From Cryptomeria japonica (lineage: Eukaryota > Streptophyta > Pinopsida > Cupressales > Cupressaceae), in assembly GCF_030272615.1 (NCBI RefSeq), contig NC_081407.1, positions 264,602,574 to 264,666,573 on the forward strand: 64,000 nt of DNA, read 5' to 3'. Made by a program: the position numbers and the translations under genes. Of this stretch, positions 50,890 through 61,470 are shown piece after piece. Each line of letters opens with the position of its first letter. The stretch's first letter is position 1. The notes under the pieces were generated by a model. It was not told the origin of the DNA. It was given only the letters and a program-made list of their open reading frames with translations, and searched no databases.

Positions 50890-51779
50890 TGTTGGGAAAA
50901 ATGGTGTCTCAACCTTGCATTTATGCGAGGTTACTATTTATAGTAAGTTTTCATTTGAGCACGAAATGGTGCAAAACTCTCCCTGAAGCTTCTGGTTGGC
51001 TAGATAAGCATTCCGGTAAAGTTGCATCGCAAGGTCACAGCTAGTTTTGAAGATATTAAAGTTTTCGTCTTGGAGGGGTGCAATAAAATGTTTAAACTTA
51101 ATTTTGGGGACTTTAGAGGCTCCGAAATGCCCTAAAAAGTGGCCATAACTGGCAAAGTGGGTTACGAGGTGATAGAGCACTTCGCGAGCTTTCCGGCGCT
51201 TCAAACGGTTCGTCAATCGGACACCCGGTTCTCAAGTTATGGCCTCCGGAAGTTTGTACTCTTGAAATAGGAAAAATAATTTGTATCGAATACATAAATG
51301 AGCTGTAAAAAGGGAGCGACACGTGTTGATGTGTGCTTTAACATGTCATAGGGCATCTAGAAGGGAGATAAGGTCGGCTACACCTTATTGGGTGGTTTTA
51401 GCCCATGGTTTTGTAATACCATTTGATGGTTTCTTGTATCTCCTATTTATGAGGTGTGAGAGATAGAGGTTGTGTGTAAGAGTCTTATGGCTATTGAGTT
51501 GCCTCTGAATCTCTGATTAGTGGTACTCCTGCGAAGAGCTTGCTTTGCAAGTATGTTGTAATCTATTTTTTATTGCTGAATAAAATATTGAGCTTCTTTT
51601 GGAGGGTGGGGTTTTTCTCCCGAAAGGGTTTTCCCCACGTAAATCATTGTGTTGTGGTATGATTGCTATTATATCTATTTCTATTTTCTGTAACTATTGT
51701 AATGATCTGAAAAAGTTTTGCATTACCCTCCTCTCAAGGTTAGTGTAGGAAGTTGTTTCCGCTACTTAACTTCCTTACA
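50890..51779 (+). repeat. Copia 5' LTR
   Basis: TGTTGGGAAAAATGG ... CTTCCTTACA, 890 bp. Contains TATTTATAGTAAG (50935), a possible TATA region, and near its end GCTGAATAAAATATTG (51574), a polyadenylation-like AATAAA. Confidence 0.95.
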
Positions 51780-51782
51780 AGT

Positions 51783-51795
51783 GGTATCAGAGCCT
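51783..51795 (+). other. Copia primer-binding site (initiator tRNA-Met)
   Basis: TGGTATCAGAGCC, the classic plant copia PBS, three bases after the LTR end (spacer AAG). Confidence 0.95.
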
Positions 51796-51903
51796 GATCA
51801 CCTTTGGTTTCAATTGTGGGCAGTTGGGTTTTTTGAACTAATCCAGATTTGAGTGGGAGCTTGTGCAAAAGACACTTTTTGATCTTGTTGCAGGAATATT
51901 CAG

Positions 51904-52377
51904 ATGGCGAGTTCGTCAGGGAGAATAGAGGTGGAGAAATTTAATGGAAGTAATTTTGAGATGTGGAAGCTGAAGATGGAAGATCTGCTAATAGATCGAG
52001 ATCTTTGGGATGTTGTTGAAGCGAATGTCCAAAGGCCCTCAGATCCTACTGCGGCAGCTCAGTATGATGTTATGGACCGAAAAGCCAAGGGTCTAATCAG
52101 ACTGTGCCTGGCAGACTCTGTTCTAATCAATGTCCATGAAGAAAACTCTACAAAGAAGCTATGGACTAAGCTTGGTGAGATGTATCAAGTGAAATCGTTA
52201 TTAAATCAAATTTTCTTAAGAAAGGAATTGTATTCCTTGAAGATGGAAGAGGGTGGACGAATTGCAGACCACCTGGAAGAATTCAATATGTTGGTGGCTC
52301 AATTAGTATCCGTCGGTGTTAAGATGGATGAGGAGGAGAAATGTCAGATCTTGCTTTGTTCTTTGCCTGATTCGTGA
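51904..52377 (+). CDS. gag: Copia gag, N-terminal (UBN2) part
   Basis: 157 codons: KFNGSNFEMWKLKMEDLLID, KLWTKLGEMYQVKSLLNQIF, YSLKMEEGGRIADHLEEFNM are the copia gag (UBN2/Retrotran_gag_2) pattern. ATG in ATTCAGATGGCGAG, 109 bp after the PBS. Stops at TGA 52375. Confidence 0.93.
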   Translation: MASSSGRIEVEKFNGSNFEMWKLKMEDLLIDRDLWDVVEANVQRPSDPTAAAQYDVMDRKAKGLIRLCLADSVLINVHEENSTKKLWTKLGEMYQVKSLLNQIFLRKELYSLKMEEGGRIADHLEEFNMLVAQLVSVGVKMDEEEKCQILLCSLPDS

Positions 52378-52389
52378 GATTCTCTTGTT

Positions 52390-54141
52390 ATGGCTATCGG
52401 TAGTACTTCTGTTGTTTTAAAATCTGAAGACGTGGTGGGTGCCCTACTCGGTGAAGAGATGCGAAGGAAGGTATCCATCAGTTCAAAGGAAGCCCTAACC
52501 GTTCGTGGAAGACCTAAAGAGAAAGGCAAGAAGAATGAGAAGCGCGACAAGTCCAAATCCAAAGGGAGATCGAAATCTCCTGGAAAGTCCAAAGTCATTT
52601 GCTGGAACTGCGGTAAACCGGGTCACATCTGTAAGGACTGCAAAGAAGAAAAGAAGAAGAAGAAAAAGAAAAAGTTCGATTCTGATTCTGAGTCCGACAA
52701 GGAAGATGGCGATGCATTTATTGCGGCTTTGGCGACTCATGCAGGTAATGATGCCTGGCTAATTGACTCAGGTGCATCTTTTCATATGACTTCCAATAGA
52801 GATTGGTTTTCTGAATATGAAGGATTTAATGGAGGTAAGGTGTACTTGGGTGATGATTCACCTCTAGACATTGTTGGTCGAGGTAAAGTTAGAATCAGGT
52901 TTTCTGATGGTAGAATAAAAAGGATTAATGGTGTGCTGCATATCCCTGGATTAAAACGAAACCTGTTATCTGTGAGCAAACTGATAGATGCAGGTGTGCA
53001 GGTAGTCTTTTCTGAAGCAGGATGTAAGATGATTAAGGGTGCTATGGTAGTTGCTAGAGGTGTCAGGTTTGGCACTTTGTATAAGCTTGAAGCATACACT
53101 GTTGAGTGTAATAGTACTTCTGTAAAAAGTAAATCTATGGATACTTCATTGGAAGATTTGAAGGTTTCACCTTCAGCAGATGGAAATGGTTTTTGGGTAC
53201 CTAAGGGTGCTCTTTCGTCTGAAGCAAAGTTACCTAGAGAGAAGACTATGCTATGGCACCAGAGACTTGGCCACATTGGAGAAAAGGGTCTAAGGACCTT
53301 GAAAAATAAAAATCTTGTTGAAGGTTTGAATGATTGTAATCTTGACTTTGATTTCTGTGAACATTGCATTTATGGAAAACAAAACCGCGTTCAGTTTTAC
53401 TCGAGTTCTCATAAAACTTGTGGTGTTTTGGATCTTATTCATTCTGATGTGTTTGGTCCAGTAGATGTCTCTTCGATTGGAAAATCCACATATTATGTTT
53501 CATTTATTGATGATTTTAGTAGAAGGACATGGGTATATTTTCTAAAGAGTAAATCTGAAGTTTTTAGTCATTTTAAAGAATTTAAAGCAATGGTTGAATT
53601 GCAGACTGGAAAGAAAATAAAATGTTTGAGAACTGATAATGGCGGTGAGTTTTGCTCTAATGATTTTGATAGATTCTGTAAAGACTGTAGAATTAACAGG
53701 CATAAGACAACTCTGTATTCTCCACAGCAGAATGGAGTTGCAGAAAGAATGAACAGGACACTAATGGAGAAGGCTAGGAGTATGTTGAGTGGTGCTGGTC
53801 TCGAACAAAAGTTTTGGGCTAAAGCTATTGCCACTGCTTGCTACCTGATTAACAGGTCTCCTACATCAGCTCTTGTTGATAAAACGCCTATGGAAGCATG
53901 GTCAGGTCACAAGCCTTCATTGAGACATCTTAGAGTTTTTGGTTGCGAGGCATATGCACATGTGCCAAAGGAGAAGCGAACAAAGTTGGAGAACAAGGCT
54001 GTGAAATGTATCTTCATCGGGTATAGTTATGGTGTGAAAGGATACAAGCTTTGGGACCCTGTTGCACAAAAGGTAATTCACAGTAGAAGTGTTATTTTTA
54101 GAGAAATTAAGTCTCCTTCTATTACATTGCAGCCAGAATAG
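52390..54141 (+). CDS. pr-int: Copia gag C-terminus, protease and integrase
   Basis: 583 codons. A basic Lys/Ser stretch, zinc knuckle CWNCGKPGHICKDC, protease WLIDSGASFHMTSN, then GAG-pre-integrase LWHQRLGHIGEKGLRTLKN and CEHCIYGKQ. Integrase core has IHSDVFGPVDVSS (Asp), LRTDNGGEF (Asp) and QQNGVAERMNRTLMEKAR (Glu). Ends at TAG 54139; the true frame continues from the upstream piece, so the ATG at 52390 is internal. Confidence 0.95.
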   Translation: MAIGSTSVVLKSEDVVGALLGEEMRRKVSISSKEALTVRGRPKEKGKKNEKRDKSKSKGRSKSPGKSKVICWNCGKPGHICKDCKEEKKKKKKKKFDSDSESDKEDGDAFIAALATHAGNDAWLIDSGASFHMTSNRDWFSEYEGFNGGKVYLGDDSPLDIVGRGKVRIRFSDGRIKRINGVLHIPGLKRNLLSVSKLIDAGVQVVFSEAGCKMIKGAMVVARGVRFGTLYKLEAYTVECNSTSVKSKSMDTSLEDLKVSPSADGNGFWVPKGALSSEAKLPREKTMLWHQRLGHIGEKGLRTLKNKNLVEGLNDCNLDFDFCEHCIYGKQNRVQFYSSSHKTCGVLDLIHSDVFGPVDVSSIGKSTYYVSFIDDFSRRTWVYFLKSKSEVFSHFKEFKAMVELQTGKKIKCLRTDNGGEFCSNDFDRFCKDCRINRHKTTLYSPQQNGVAERMNRTLMEKARSMLSGAGLEQKFWAKAIATACYLINRSPTSALVDKTPMEAWSGHKPSLRHLRVFGCEAYAHVPKEKRTKLENKAVKCIFIGYSYGVKGYKLWDPVAQKVIHSRSVIFREIKSPSITLQPE

Positions 54142-54156
54142 ACTAAAAAGGAAGAT

Positions 54157-55950
54157 GTGATTCAACTTCCTTCTACACCTGAAAGAGTTGAATCGAGAGC
54201 CCTAGATAGGCAAGAATTTGAGGAGAGCTCGTCTAGCTCTGAATCTTCAGAAGAGGAGGAAGAACCTCCAACTCAGCTTGTTCGAAGGTCTACAAGACAT
54301 AGACAACCACCTGAAAGGTATTCACCTGATGATTGGAGATGTATTTTTGCTCTAAATACTAGTGTGGATGAACCGAAATTTGTAGAAGAGGCATTAGGTA
54401 TGAATGATGCAGAATCCTGGAAGATTGCTATGGAGGAAGAAATGGCAGCTTTGAAAAAGAATGATACATGGGATCTTGTACCATTTCCTGAAGGACGAAA
54501 ACCTGTTGGTTGTAAATGGGTGTTCAAGAAAAAGATTGGTTCAGATGGAAGCATTGAGAAGTATAAAGCAAGGTTGGTTGCAAAAGGCTACTCTCAGGTT
54601 GAGGGTGTTGATTACGGTGAGATATTTTCTCCTGTTGCAAAAATGACGTCCATTAGATTTTTGCTTTCTATTGCTACTGCTTATGATTTAGAGGTTGAGC
54701 AAATGGATGTGAAAACTGCTTTCCTTCATGGTGATTTGGAGGAAGATATTTATATGACACAGCCGGAGCACTATGTGGTGAAAGGCAAAAGTAATTTGGT
54801 CTGTAAATTGAAGAAATCTTTGTATGGCCTCAAACAAAGTCCTAGGATGTGGTACCAGAAATTTGATACATATGTGTTGAGTTTGGGATTTGAACGTTCT
54901 AAATCAGATCACTGTGTTTATTATAAATCTTATGGTGATCATTTCTTATTCATTGCATTGTATGTTGATGATATGTTATTCATTGGCAAAGGGAAAGGTA
55001 TGATTTCAGAACTGAAGTCTCAGCTCGCTGCTAAATTTGAAATGAAAGATCTTGGTGCAGCAAAGCACATTCTTGGGATGGAAATTAGAAGAGATAGGGT
55101 AAACAGAAAGCTATGGCTAGGCCAGAGTAAGTATGTGAATTCAGTGTTACAGAGGTTCAACATGCAGAATTGTAGACCATTGAGCGTTCCTTTTACAGTT
55201 GGAATGAAACTATCTATTTCAGATTGTCCTACATCCCCATTGGAGATGGAAGACATGAGCAGAGTGCCTTACCAGAGTACAGTTGGAAGCTTGATGTATG
55301 CTATGGTATGTACTAGACTAGACATTGCCCAAGCAGTGGGAGTACTTTCTAGATATATGTCTAATCCTGGTAGAGTTCATTGGGATGCAGTCAAAAGATT
55401 CTTCAGATATTTGAAGGGTACTTCAGAGTATTCTTTGTGTTATCATGGTAATTCAGTTGGAGACATGACTTCCCTTGATATCCATGGTTATGTGGATTCA
55501 GATTGGGCAGGTGATATTGATAGCAGAAGATCCACCAGTGCTTATGTGTTTACTTTGTTTGGTGGTGCAATTAGTTGGATGAGTAAGCGACAGGCTGTGG
55601 TTGCTTTATCCACTACCGAAGCAGAGTATATGGCAGCTACTCATGCTTGTAAAGAGGCCATTTGGCTTAAGAGACTATGTTCGGATATTGGAATAAAACA
55701 AGGTACAGTGACAGTTTACTGTGACAGTCAGAGTGCAATTAGCCTAGCTAAGAACCCGACATTTCATGCCCGGACCAAACATATTGATGTTCAGTATCAT
55801 TTTGTTAGAGATATGGTCGAAGATGGTAGGGTGAAGCTGGTTAAGGTGGAAACTTTGATGAATGTTGCAGATGCTTTAACTAAGGCTGTGAGCACAGAGA
55901 AGTTCAGATGGTGTTCAGAGTCTATGGGCCTTATGGCCCCTAGCAATTGA
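54157..55950 (+). CDS. rt-rnh: Copia reverse transcriptase and RNase H
   Basis: 597 codons. [56 protein letters not shown], catalytic YVDDMLFIGK. RNase H: GYVDSDWAGDIDSRRSTSAY, MSKRQAVVALSTTEAEYMAA, YCDSQSAISLAKNP, then HIDVQYHFVRDMVEDG. C-terminus FRWCSESMGLMAPSN is typical of TNT1-like elements. The first ATG is internal to the polyprotein. Confidence 0.96.
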   Translation: MIQLPSTPERVESRALDRQEFEESSSSSESSEEEEEPPTQLVRRSTRHRQPPERYSPDDWRCIFALNTSVDEPKFVEEALGMNDAESWKIAMEEEMAALKKNDTWDLVPFPEGRKPVGCKWVFKKKIGSDGSIEKYKARLVAKGYSQVEGVDYGEIFSPVAKMTSIRFLLSIATAYDLEVEQMDVKTAFLHGDLEEDIYMTQPEHYVVKGKSNLVCKLKKSLYGLKQSPRMWYQKFDTYVLSLGFERSKSDHCVYYKSYGDHFLFIALYVDDMLFIGKGKGMISELKSQLAAKFEMKDLGAAKHILGMEIRRDRVNRKLWLGQSKYVNSVLQRFNMQNCRPLSVPFTVGMKLSISDCPTSPLEMEDMSRVPYQSTVGSLMYAMVCTRLDIAQAVGVLSRYMSNPGRVHWDAVKRFFRYLKGTSEYSLCYHGNSVGDMTSLDIHGYVDSDWAGDIDSRRSTSAYVFTLFGGAISWMSKRQAVVALSTTEAEYMAATHACKEAIWLKRLCSDIGIKQGTVTVYCDSQSAISLAKNPTFHARTKHIDVQYHFVRDMVEDGRVKLVKVETLMNVADALTKAVSTEKFRWCSESMGLMAPSN

Positions 55951-55993
55951 TTCATTGTGTTGACATTCCCTTCCGCTCTTGCAAGGTGTTCGA

Positions 55994-56006
55994 CAAGTGG
56001 GAGATT
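55994..56006 (+). other. Copia polypurine tract
   Basis: AAGTGGGAGAT immediately before TGTTGGG of the 3' LTR; primes plus-strand DNA synthesis. Confidence 0.85.
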
Positions 56007-56896
56007 TGTTGGGAAAAATGGTGTCTCAACCTTGCATTTATGCGAGGTTACTATTTATAGTAAGTTTTCATTTGAGCCCGAAATGGTGCGAAACTCTCCC
56101 TGAAGCTTCTGGTTGGCTAGATAAGCATTCTAGTAAAGTTGCGTCGCAAGGTCACAGCTAGTTTTGAAGATATTAAAGTTTTCGTCTTGGAGGGGTGCAA
56201 TAAAATGTTTTAACTTAATTTTGGGGACTTTAGAGGCTCTGAAATGACCTGAAAAGTGGCTGTAATCGGTGAAGCGAGTTACAAGGTGATAGAGCACTTC
56301 GCGAGCTTTCCGGCGCTTCAAACAGTTCGTCAATCGGACACCCGGTTCTCAAGTTATGGCCTGCGGAAGTTTGTACTCTTGAAATAGGAAAAATAATTTG
56401 TATCGAATACATAAATGAGCTGTAAAAAGGGAGCGACACGTGTTGATGTGTGCTTTAACATGTCATAGGGCATCTAGAAGGGAGATAAGGTCGGCTACAC
56501 CTTATTGGGTGGTTTTAGCCCATGGTTTTGTAATACCGTTTGATGGTTTCTTGTATCTCCTATTTATGAGGTGTGAGAGATAGAGGTTGTGTGTAAGAGT
56601 CTTATGGCTATTGAGTTGCCTCTGAATCTCTGATTAGTGGTACTCCTACGAAGATCTTTCTCTGCAAGTATGTTGTAATCTATTTTTGATTGCTGAATAA
56701 AATATTGAGCTGCTTTTGGAGGGTGGGGTTTTTCTCCCGAAAGGGTTTTCCCCACGTAAATCATTGTGTTGTGGTATGATTGCTATTATATCTATTTCTA
56801 TTTTCTGTAACTGTTGTAATGATCTGAAAAAGTTTTGCATTACCCTCCTCTCAAGGTTAGTGTAGGAAGTTGTTTCCGCTACTTAACTTCCTTACA
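56007..56896 (+). repeat. Copia 3' LTR
   Basis: 890 bp, same ends as the 5' LTR, followed by the right GTCTC (56897-56901). A cluster of about eight differences lies around 56260-56280 (CCATAACTGGCAAAGTGGG versus TGTAATCGGTGAAGCGAG). Confidence 0.95.
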
Positions 56897-56901
56897 GTCT
56901 C

Positions 56902-58020
56902 TCTCATGACTTGGTTGGATGCAAGAAGCAAAGGTGTAATCAGAATGTAAAACAGTGTGTCATTGTTTCATTGTTAAAACCTCATTGCCAACCTCCCTAA
57001 TGGACAGTATGGAATGATGGATTCCTCTTTTATGCATCATGGAAATGTATTTACAAATGTTTTCAATGCTAAGAAGACAAGATGCACAAGTTGGTTGTAA
57101 AGGACCTAAATAAGGATCCTAGAAAAGTGTATTCTTTGTCACAGTCTTATTATGCTGTCATGCTTTGTAGCATCTTTTTAAGTGTTCAAACTTCAAGATC
57201 CTTGAAGAGGATATATGAATTGTTCTATCTTTCCATTAACATATTTTTGTAGGCCAGGGATAGAGTGAAGAAGTACATCAAAACAAAGAAGGGAAGTTGT
57301 AACAGTTTTAATACTGTCAAAGTGCAGTGATGGCGGGTGACTGAACAACAGTCATAATAAAAATCCTTTCCTATTTGATTTGTAGGATGTTCCAACTTCT
57401 GTCCAGTCATGGTTGCATCTATATTTGATAGACTTTCATTGTATGTGGTTTACCAATGTTCAAAATGTATGCAAAACCTTAAAAAAATCGTTGTCTCAGT
57501 CCTCTAGACTGTTATTTTTGTGTAAAAGCAGCAGTATGGCATTTGTTTGACATAATGACAGTGCTCTAAGATAGGTTTTGAATCCTTGGGAGTGTTTGGA
57601 ATATTTCATATCAAGGTTTGAAACATTTAACTGGGCCTAGTATCATGGAGGAGACCTTTAATTTGCAAACCCTCACTAAAACCCTCAAAAACCCTTGAAA
57701 AATGCCTATTTTGTGGGACAGTCCTCAAACAGTCCGTACAATACTTTCCATAGCAAAAATCCTTGAGCTTTCATCATCAAATGACCACATCTCCAAGGGT
57801 TTTCCATGAAGTTTAGCAGATTGAGCAGGGTGATCAATTTTCACTAAAAACTAGGGCTAATCCTAGTAGCCTTTTTGGGGCCAATTTGACAATTTCATGA
57901 AGTCGGTAAGGAAGGAGAAGTAAATGATTGTTTCAAATCATCAAAACTGATAAGTTAAGACCTAAGACACCATACTACAGGATCCATAGCATTTCATTAA
58001 GTCATTTGATCAAAATGACC
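56902..58020 (+). repeat. Chromovirus 1: 3' LTR, second part
   Basis: Sequence after the copia element continues the interrupted LTR; non-coding, with AAACCCTCAAAAACCCTTG and CAGTCCGTAC blocks that have counterparts in the chromovirus 2 LTR. If the LTR length were similar to the 2.14 kb of chromovirus 2, it should end near 58.0 kb; I could not fix the exact CA end or target duplication. Confidence 0.55.
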
Positions 58021-58640
58021 TTTTGAACCTAGAAGTTGCCTTGAGTAGAACAACGTTCTTTGCATCCAACTTGGATATTTTCACTCTTGAAAGGTGAGGG
58101 ATAGTCATCAGACTTTGCAGACCTATCCAGATGCTCATCCAACATATTAATATGATTGAAATCCTTAAAGGTGCAAACAAGGTTAGGTAAGCCATGGTTC
58201 TCCAACAGTTGCCCATTCCTAGAAGAGAGGAGATTCAGCCAGTTGGACAACCAAACTTGTTCATTTTTAGTGACACACAAGAGGACCTCATTTCAGATTT
58301 GAATGCCTTAGCATGGAAGGTAAGGAGGAGTGATGTACAATACAATAGGGTGAAATTAGTGTTGAATAGAGAGGAGGAGATAGGAGAAAGGTTTACAAGA
58401 ATCCCATTTGTGCCTAGGGATTGATTTGAGAAGCCCATTGAGAACAAAAGCCCACCAACCTCAAAAGAAGACCAACTTCTATTCTACCTCCTCATCAACA
58501 TGCAAGTTACTATATAATTTAATTAATGCCAATATAAATGATGAGCATGTATGTACAATAAAAATGTAAACGACTAGGTGCAATGATATATGTATTGTAT
58601 AGTTGTCAAGGGCAAATGAAATGGTTGTCATGATAAGATA
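58021..58640. other. Unassigned sequence with a short open frame
   Basis: 58194-58424 (+) encodes 76 codons (QPVGQPNLFIFSDTQEDLIS, NREEEIGERFTRIPFVPRD) and the opposite strand is open over 58029-58280. Neither is recognised. It may be an exon-like remnant or another transposon piece. The remainder (58450-58640) is AT-rich and leads into the copia gag fragment. Confidence 0.3.
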
Positions 58641-59034
58641 TTGAAGAAGTGTGCTATTGAAGAATGTCGTGATCTAAATAACTACACAATTGATCAACTT
58701 ATTGGAACATTGCCTACCAATGAAATTGGAGAGATGGAAGAAATTAAATCATATAGAAGAGAAGCCACATTTCACATTTCAAGGATATTAGGAGATGAAC
58801 TGGAAACAAGTGAGAACCTAGACGAGATTGAAGTGAATTTTGCAAGAAGACTAAAGAGAGGAACTATAAAGTAAAAAGGTAAGTTGCCCTTTAAATGCTT
58901 TAATTGTGGAAGAATTGGTCATTGTGATTTTAAATGCATATACAAAAAATATTAGAGATAATCTAAAGATGATGAAAATAAAATTAGATATAGAAGAAAT
59001 GATTTTAAGAAAAGAACTAATGATAGAGATAAAG
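58641..59034 (+). pseudogene. Copia gag fragment with zinc knuckle
   Basis: Encodes DQLIGTLPTNEIGEMEEIKS, LGDELETSENLDEIEVNFAR, then after a TAA the zinc knuckle GKLPFKCFNCGRIGHCDFKC and a basic tail with further stops (TAG/TAA near 58950). The last open residues are RTNDRDK at 59030, where the LTR of chromovirus 2 begins. Same gag lineage as the fragment at 1-418. The remainder of that element is outside the window or lost. Confidence 0.8.
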
Positions 59035-61175
59035 TGGTGCAGGAGCACCTAGTCTTGTTCATGCTCTCCATTTTTGAGTTTTTATTGATTAAGTCTTGTC
59101 ATAGGTTTCTAATGTTATCTTAGGTTGTTATGAGTCTTTTTATGAGTGTTTTATCTCATTCTATGTTTGAGAGATCAAGTTTTGCCTTGTAAGGTTTGAG
59201 TTGTCAGTTTTGTGCTCCTAGGCCCAAAAAGGCTAAAAAATGGAAATTTGCCTTATAAGCCTAGTTATGCTTTGGAAAGTATTGGATCATGTTTAGGAAG
59301 TGTTTTTTATCATTTATAAATGTCTTGGGAAGGTTGGGTATGTTTGGTTGCTCACTTTTCTACTTGGAGCAACAAAAGTTCACATGTTTGCTTGTGCAAA
59401 ATTGTCATTTTGGAAATTTTCTTGTAAAAACAAGACAAACTTGCTATGTGTCCATAGATGAATTAGTAACTAATTAAAAATAGTATTTAAGAGCCTTCCT
59501 CTTCTTTGAAATGGTTGGCTTTTTTACTTTCAAAAAAAAAATCCAATTGAGAGCAACTTTTTTGGTTTTTAACATGGCTTTTCCTCCTTGGGAATAACAG
59601 TCCGTACAAAATCTTGCCATTTCCATATTGTTTTTTTTGAAGAGATATATTCTTTTATATTTAATTCTCTCCATGTATTTGGTTTTAAAATCTAACATTT
59701 GGGAGTTGTTTGTAAATAATCTTTTCAGTTTTGTGAATATACTGCCTTATCAAGGGTTTTGGGATCAAAAATGCATTCACTTGACTAGTTCCAGGTCTGG
59801 GCTCCCAAAACGGACTTAGTCAAGTTGATTTGCATATGTATAGTGTATATATGTTCTACACTTGCCAGGGGTGTTGTTTGGAAAGTAGATGAAAGCTTTT
59901 ACTAGGCAAGTTTCCCTAACTTGGCTAGTATGCTCTTAAAGCTCATAGTTTGGACTCAAAACACAATTTGAGTGATGCCAAACAAAGCTAAGATGTCTAC
60001 ACACTTCCTTGTGATTGTTTGAAGATTATTGGTATTCCAAAATAGTGGCAAAGTTCCTTAAGAAAACAATTTCTTGTTCATGGTAGCGAGTACCCTATTT
60101 TGGGATTTTTAATGGTTTTGAGGCAAAGACAGCTTGTGGTTGAATTAATGCAAAATGGAACTGCTAAAAGTGTTTGTTTTTCAATATTTTCAATGTGTTT
60201 GGATGACTAGAAAGCAATGTTTAAAGTTGTGTGAAGTTCCAAGCACTTAAAATTCTGAAAATCATAGTGTACTGCTATCACAAGGGTTTTGACAGTCATA
60301 ATTTTTGGTTTTTCAGTTTCAATGCCATCTATTTGACATTATGCTTGTAGGTCAGGGTTGAAGAATAGGTAAAAATGTCATTGCAGAGGTGTGTTTAGAG
60401 AAAGGAGACAAGGTTCAAATTTTTTGAGTGATTTACCAAACACTAAGCTGCCAAACCCTAAAAAACCCTTGTTTTGAGGCTACAAAATAGAACAGCCATA
60501 AATTGACCTTCCCAAGACCTCTCTTAGCACCAATTCATGACTTTGGCCAAAAGGGTACTAAAAAATATACACCTTTTTCAAAAATTCCAAAATGGGAGTG
60601 AGTAATGAGCAAAATGGTGTTTCGGGAGGGCTAAAAAGGGCTCCTCCCTTGTAGCCCTGTTTTCGGAAAAAAATTAAGAATCTGATTGAAGTAAGGTTTT
60701 TTGACCTTGTAAAACCTTTTGAAATCAGTCCAAAACAACTTTGGAAACCTTTTGAAGCCCTCAGAACTCCATTTTAGACCTTTGGGGGTTTGGACCTAGT
60801 ATGGTGATGTGAGCAACGTTGAGGAGCTAACTCCAAATAACAGGTTTAAAATCAAGATAAAAGGTTAAACTTGCAAATATTCCTCAAAACATGTTTTGAA
60901 AGCTTGAAAACTCCCAAGTAATAGTAAATTCCATATGAAAAGTGAGGAGAAGACAAAGATGGAGTAAAGCATCTATTTGAGCAAGGTGGAGTATGCTTGA
61001 GTAAAGGAAGTGAACTAAAATGATAGGGTGATTGCCTGAGAAGAGAAGTGAAGTGATGAATAGCCAACAATCAAATTTGATATAGAAAACACACATTGAA
61101 CACCAAAACTAACCAATTGGTTGATTATAACAAGTTTTAGGCATATTGGCAACTTCTCACTCAATCTCCCTATCA
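59035..61175 (+). repeat. Chromovirus 2: 5' LTR (2.14 kb)
   Basis: Starts TGGTGCAGGAGCACC and ends CTCCCTATCA, three bases before the PBS. The first 15 bases are an inverted repeat (GGTGC-AGGA-GCACC has GGTGC/GCACC arms). Non-coding; several short frames are chance. Length is long for a chromovirus LTR. Its start is shared with the chromovirus 1 LTR. Confidence 0.8.
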
Positions 61176-61178
61176 TAG

Positions 61179-61190
61179 TGGTATCAGAGC
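61179..61190 (+). other. Chromovirus 2 primer-binding site
   Basis: TGGTATCAGAGC follows the LTR end after three bases (TAG); complementary to initiator tRNA-Met. Confidence 0.92.
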
Positions 61191-61257
61191 AAAGTAAGAT
61201 TCGAGTGAAAAGAGAAAAAAATTTGACTTAGGATCTGTAGAATCCTTAGAAGAAAAC

Positions 61258-61461
61258 ATGGTGACTAATGTTAAGTTAGCCAAGAAGGTCAAAGACCAAG
61301 AAGAAGAAAATAGAGCACTCAAAGAGAGGTTGGAGCAACTAGTAATGAAACTAGTTGAAGTAGAAGTCAAAACTGAAGAAGTCCATGATAAGGTTGGAGA
61401 TAAGGGGAAAATGGTGGAAATAGAAGATGAGGTTCCCATACCTGACCCTGTTATTGAGTAA
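61258..61461 (+). CDS. gag: Chromovirus 2 gag, N-terminal coiled coil
   Basis: 67 codons; Glu/Lys-rich helix (KKVKDQEEENRALKERLEQL) and acidic end (EIEDEVPIPDPVIE). ATG 68 bp after the PBS. Stop TAA at 61459; the frame continues. Confidence 0.75.
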   Translation: MVTNVKLAKKVKDQEEENRALKERLEQLVMKLVEVEVKTEEVHDKVGDKGKMVEIEDEVPIPDPVIE

Positions 61462-61470
61462 AAACCATTA

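Larger units (their letters stand above)
51904..55950 (+). pseudogene. gag-pol: Copia gag-pol polyprotein with two in-frame stops
   Basis: 1349-codon frame from ATG 51904 to TGA 55948, broken only by TGA at 52375 (within LPDS-stop-DSLVM, where Trp TGG is likely) and TAG at 54139 (between integrase and RT). Order gag, zinc knuckle, protease, integrase, RT, RNase H, as in Ty1/copia. All catalytic motifs survive. Without the two stops it would be a normal-length polyprotein, so it is a recently inactivated copy. Confidence 0.95.
50890..56896 (+). mobile_element. Complete Tork-type Ty1/copia retrotransposon (6.0 kb)
   Basis: Full structure: TSD GTCTC, 5' LTR (50890-51779), PBS, gag-pol in one frame (51904-55950) with two stops, polypurine tract, 3' LTR (56007-56896), TSD. 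Both LTRs are 890 bp and differ at about 28 positions by eye (about 3%), mostly transitions. TNT1-94/Tork-like protein signatures. It lies inside the 3' LTR of chromovirus 1 and is younger than it. Confidence 0.96.

Noticed and set aside
52344-54554. Long minus-strand frames opposite the copia gag-pol gene
   Set aside because: Shadows of a clearly coding plus strand with protease, integrase and RT motifs.
58010-58447. Possible host-gene exon
   Set aside because: Both strands are open over about 80 codons and neither peptide is recognised; without splice signals or similarity it cannot be called a gene.
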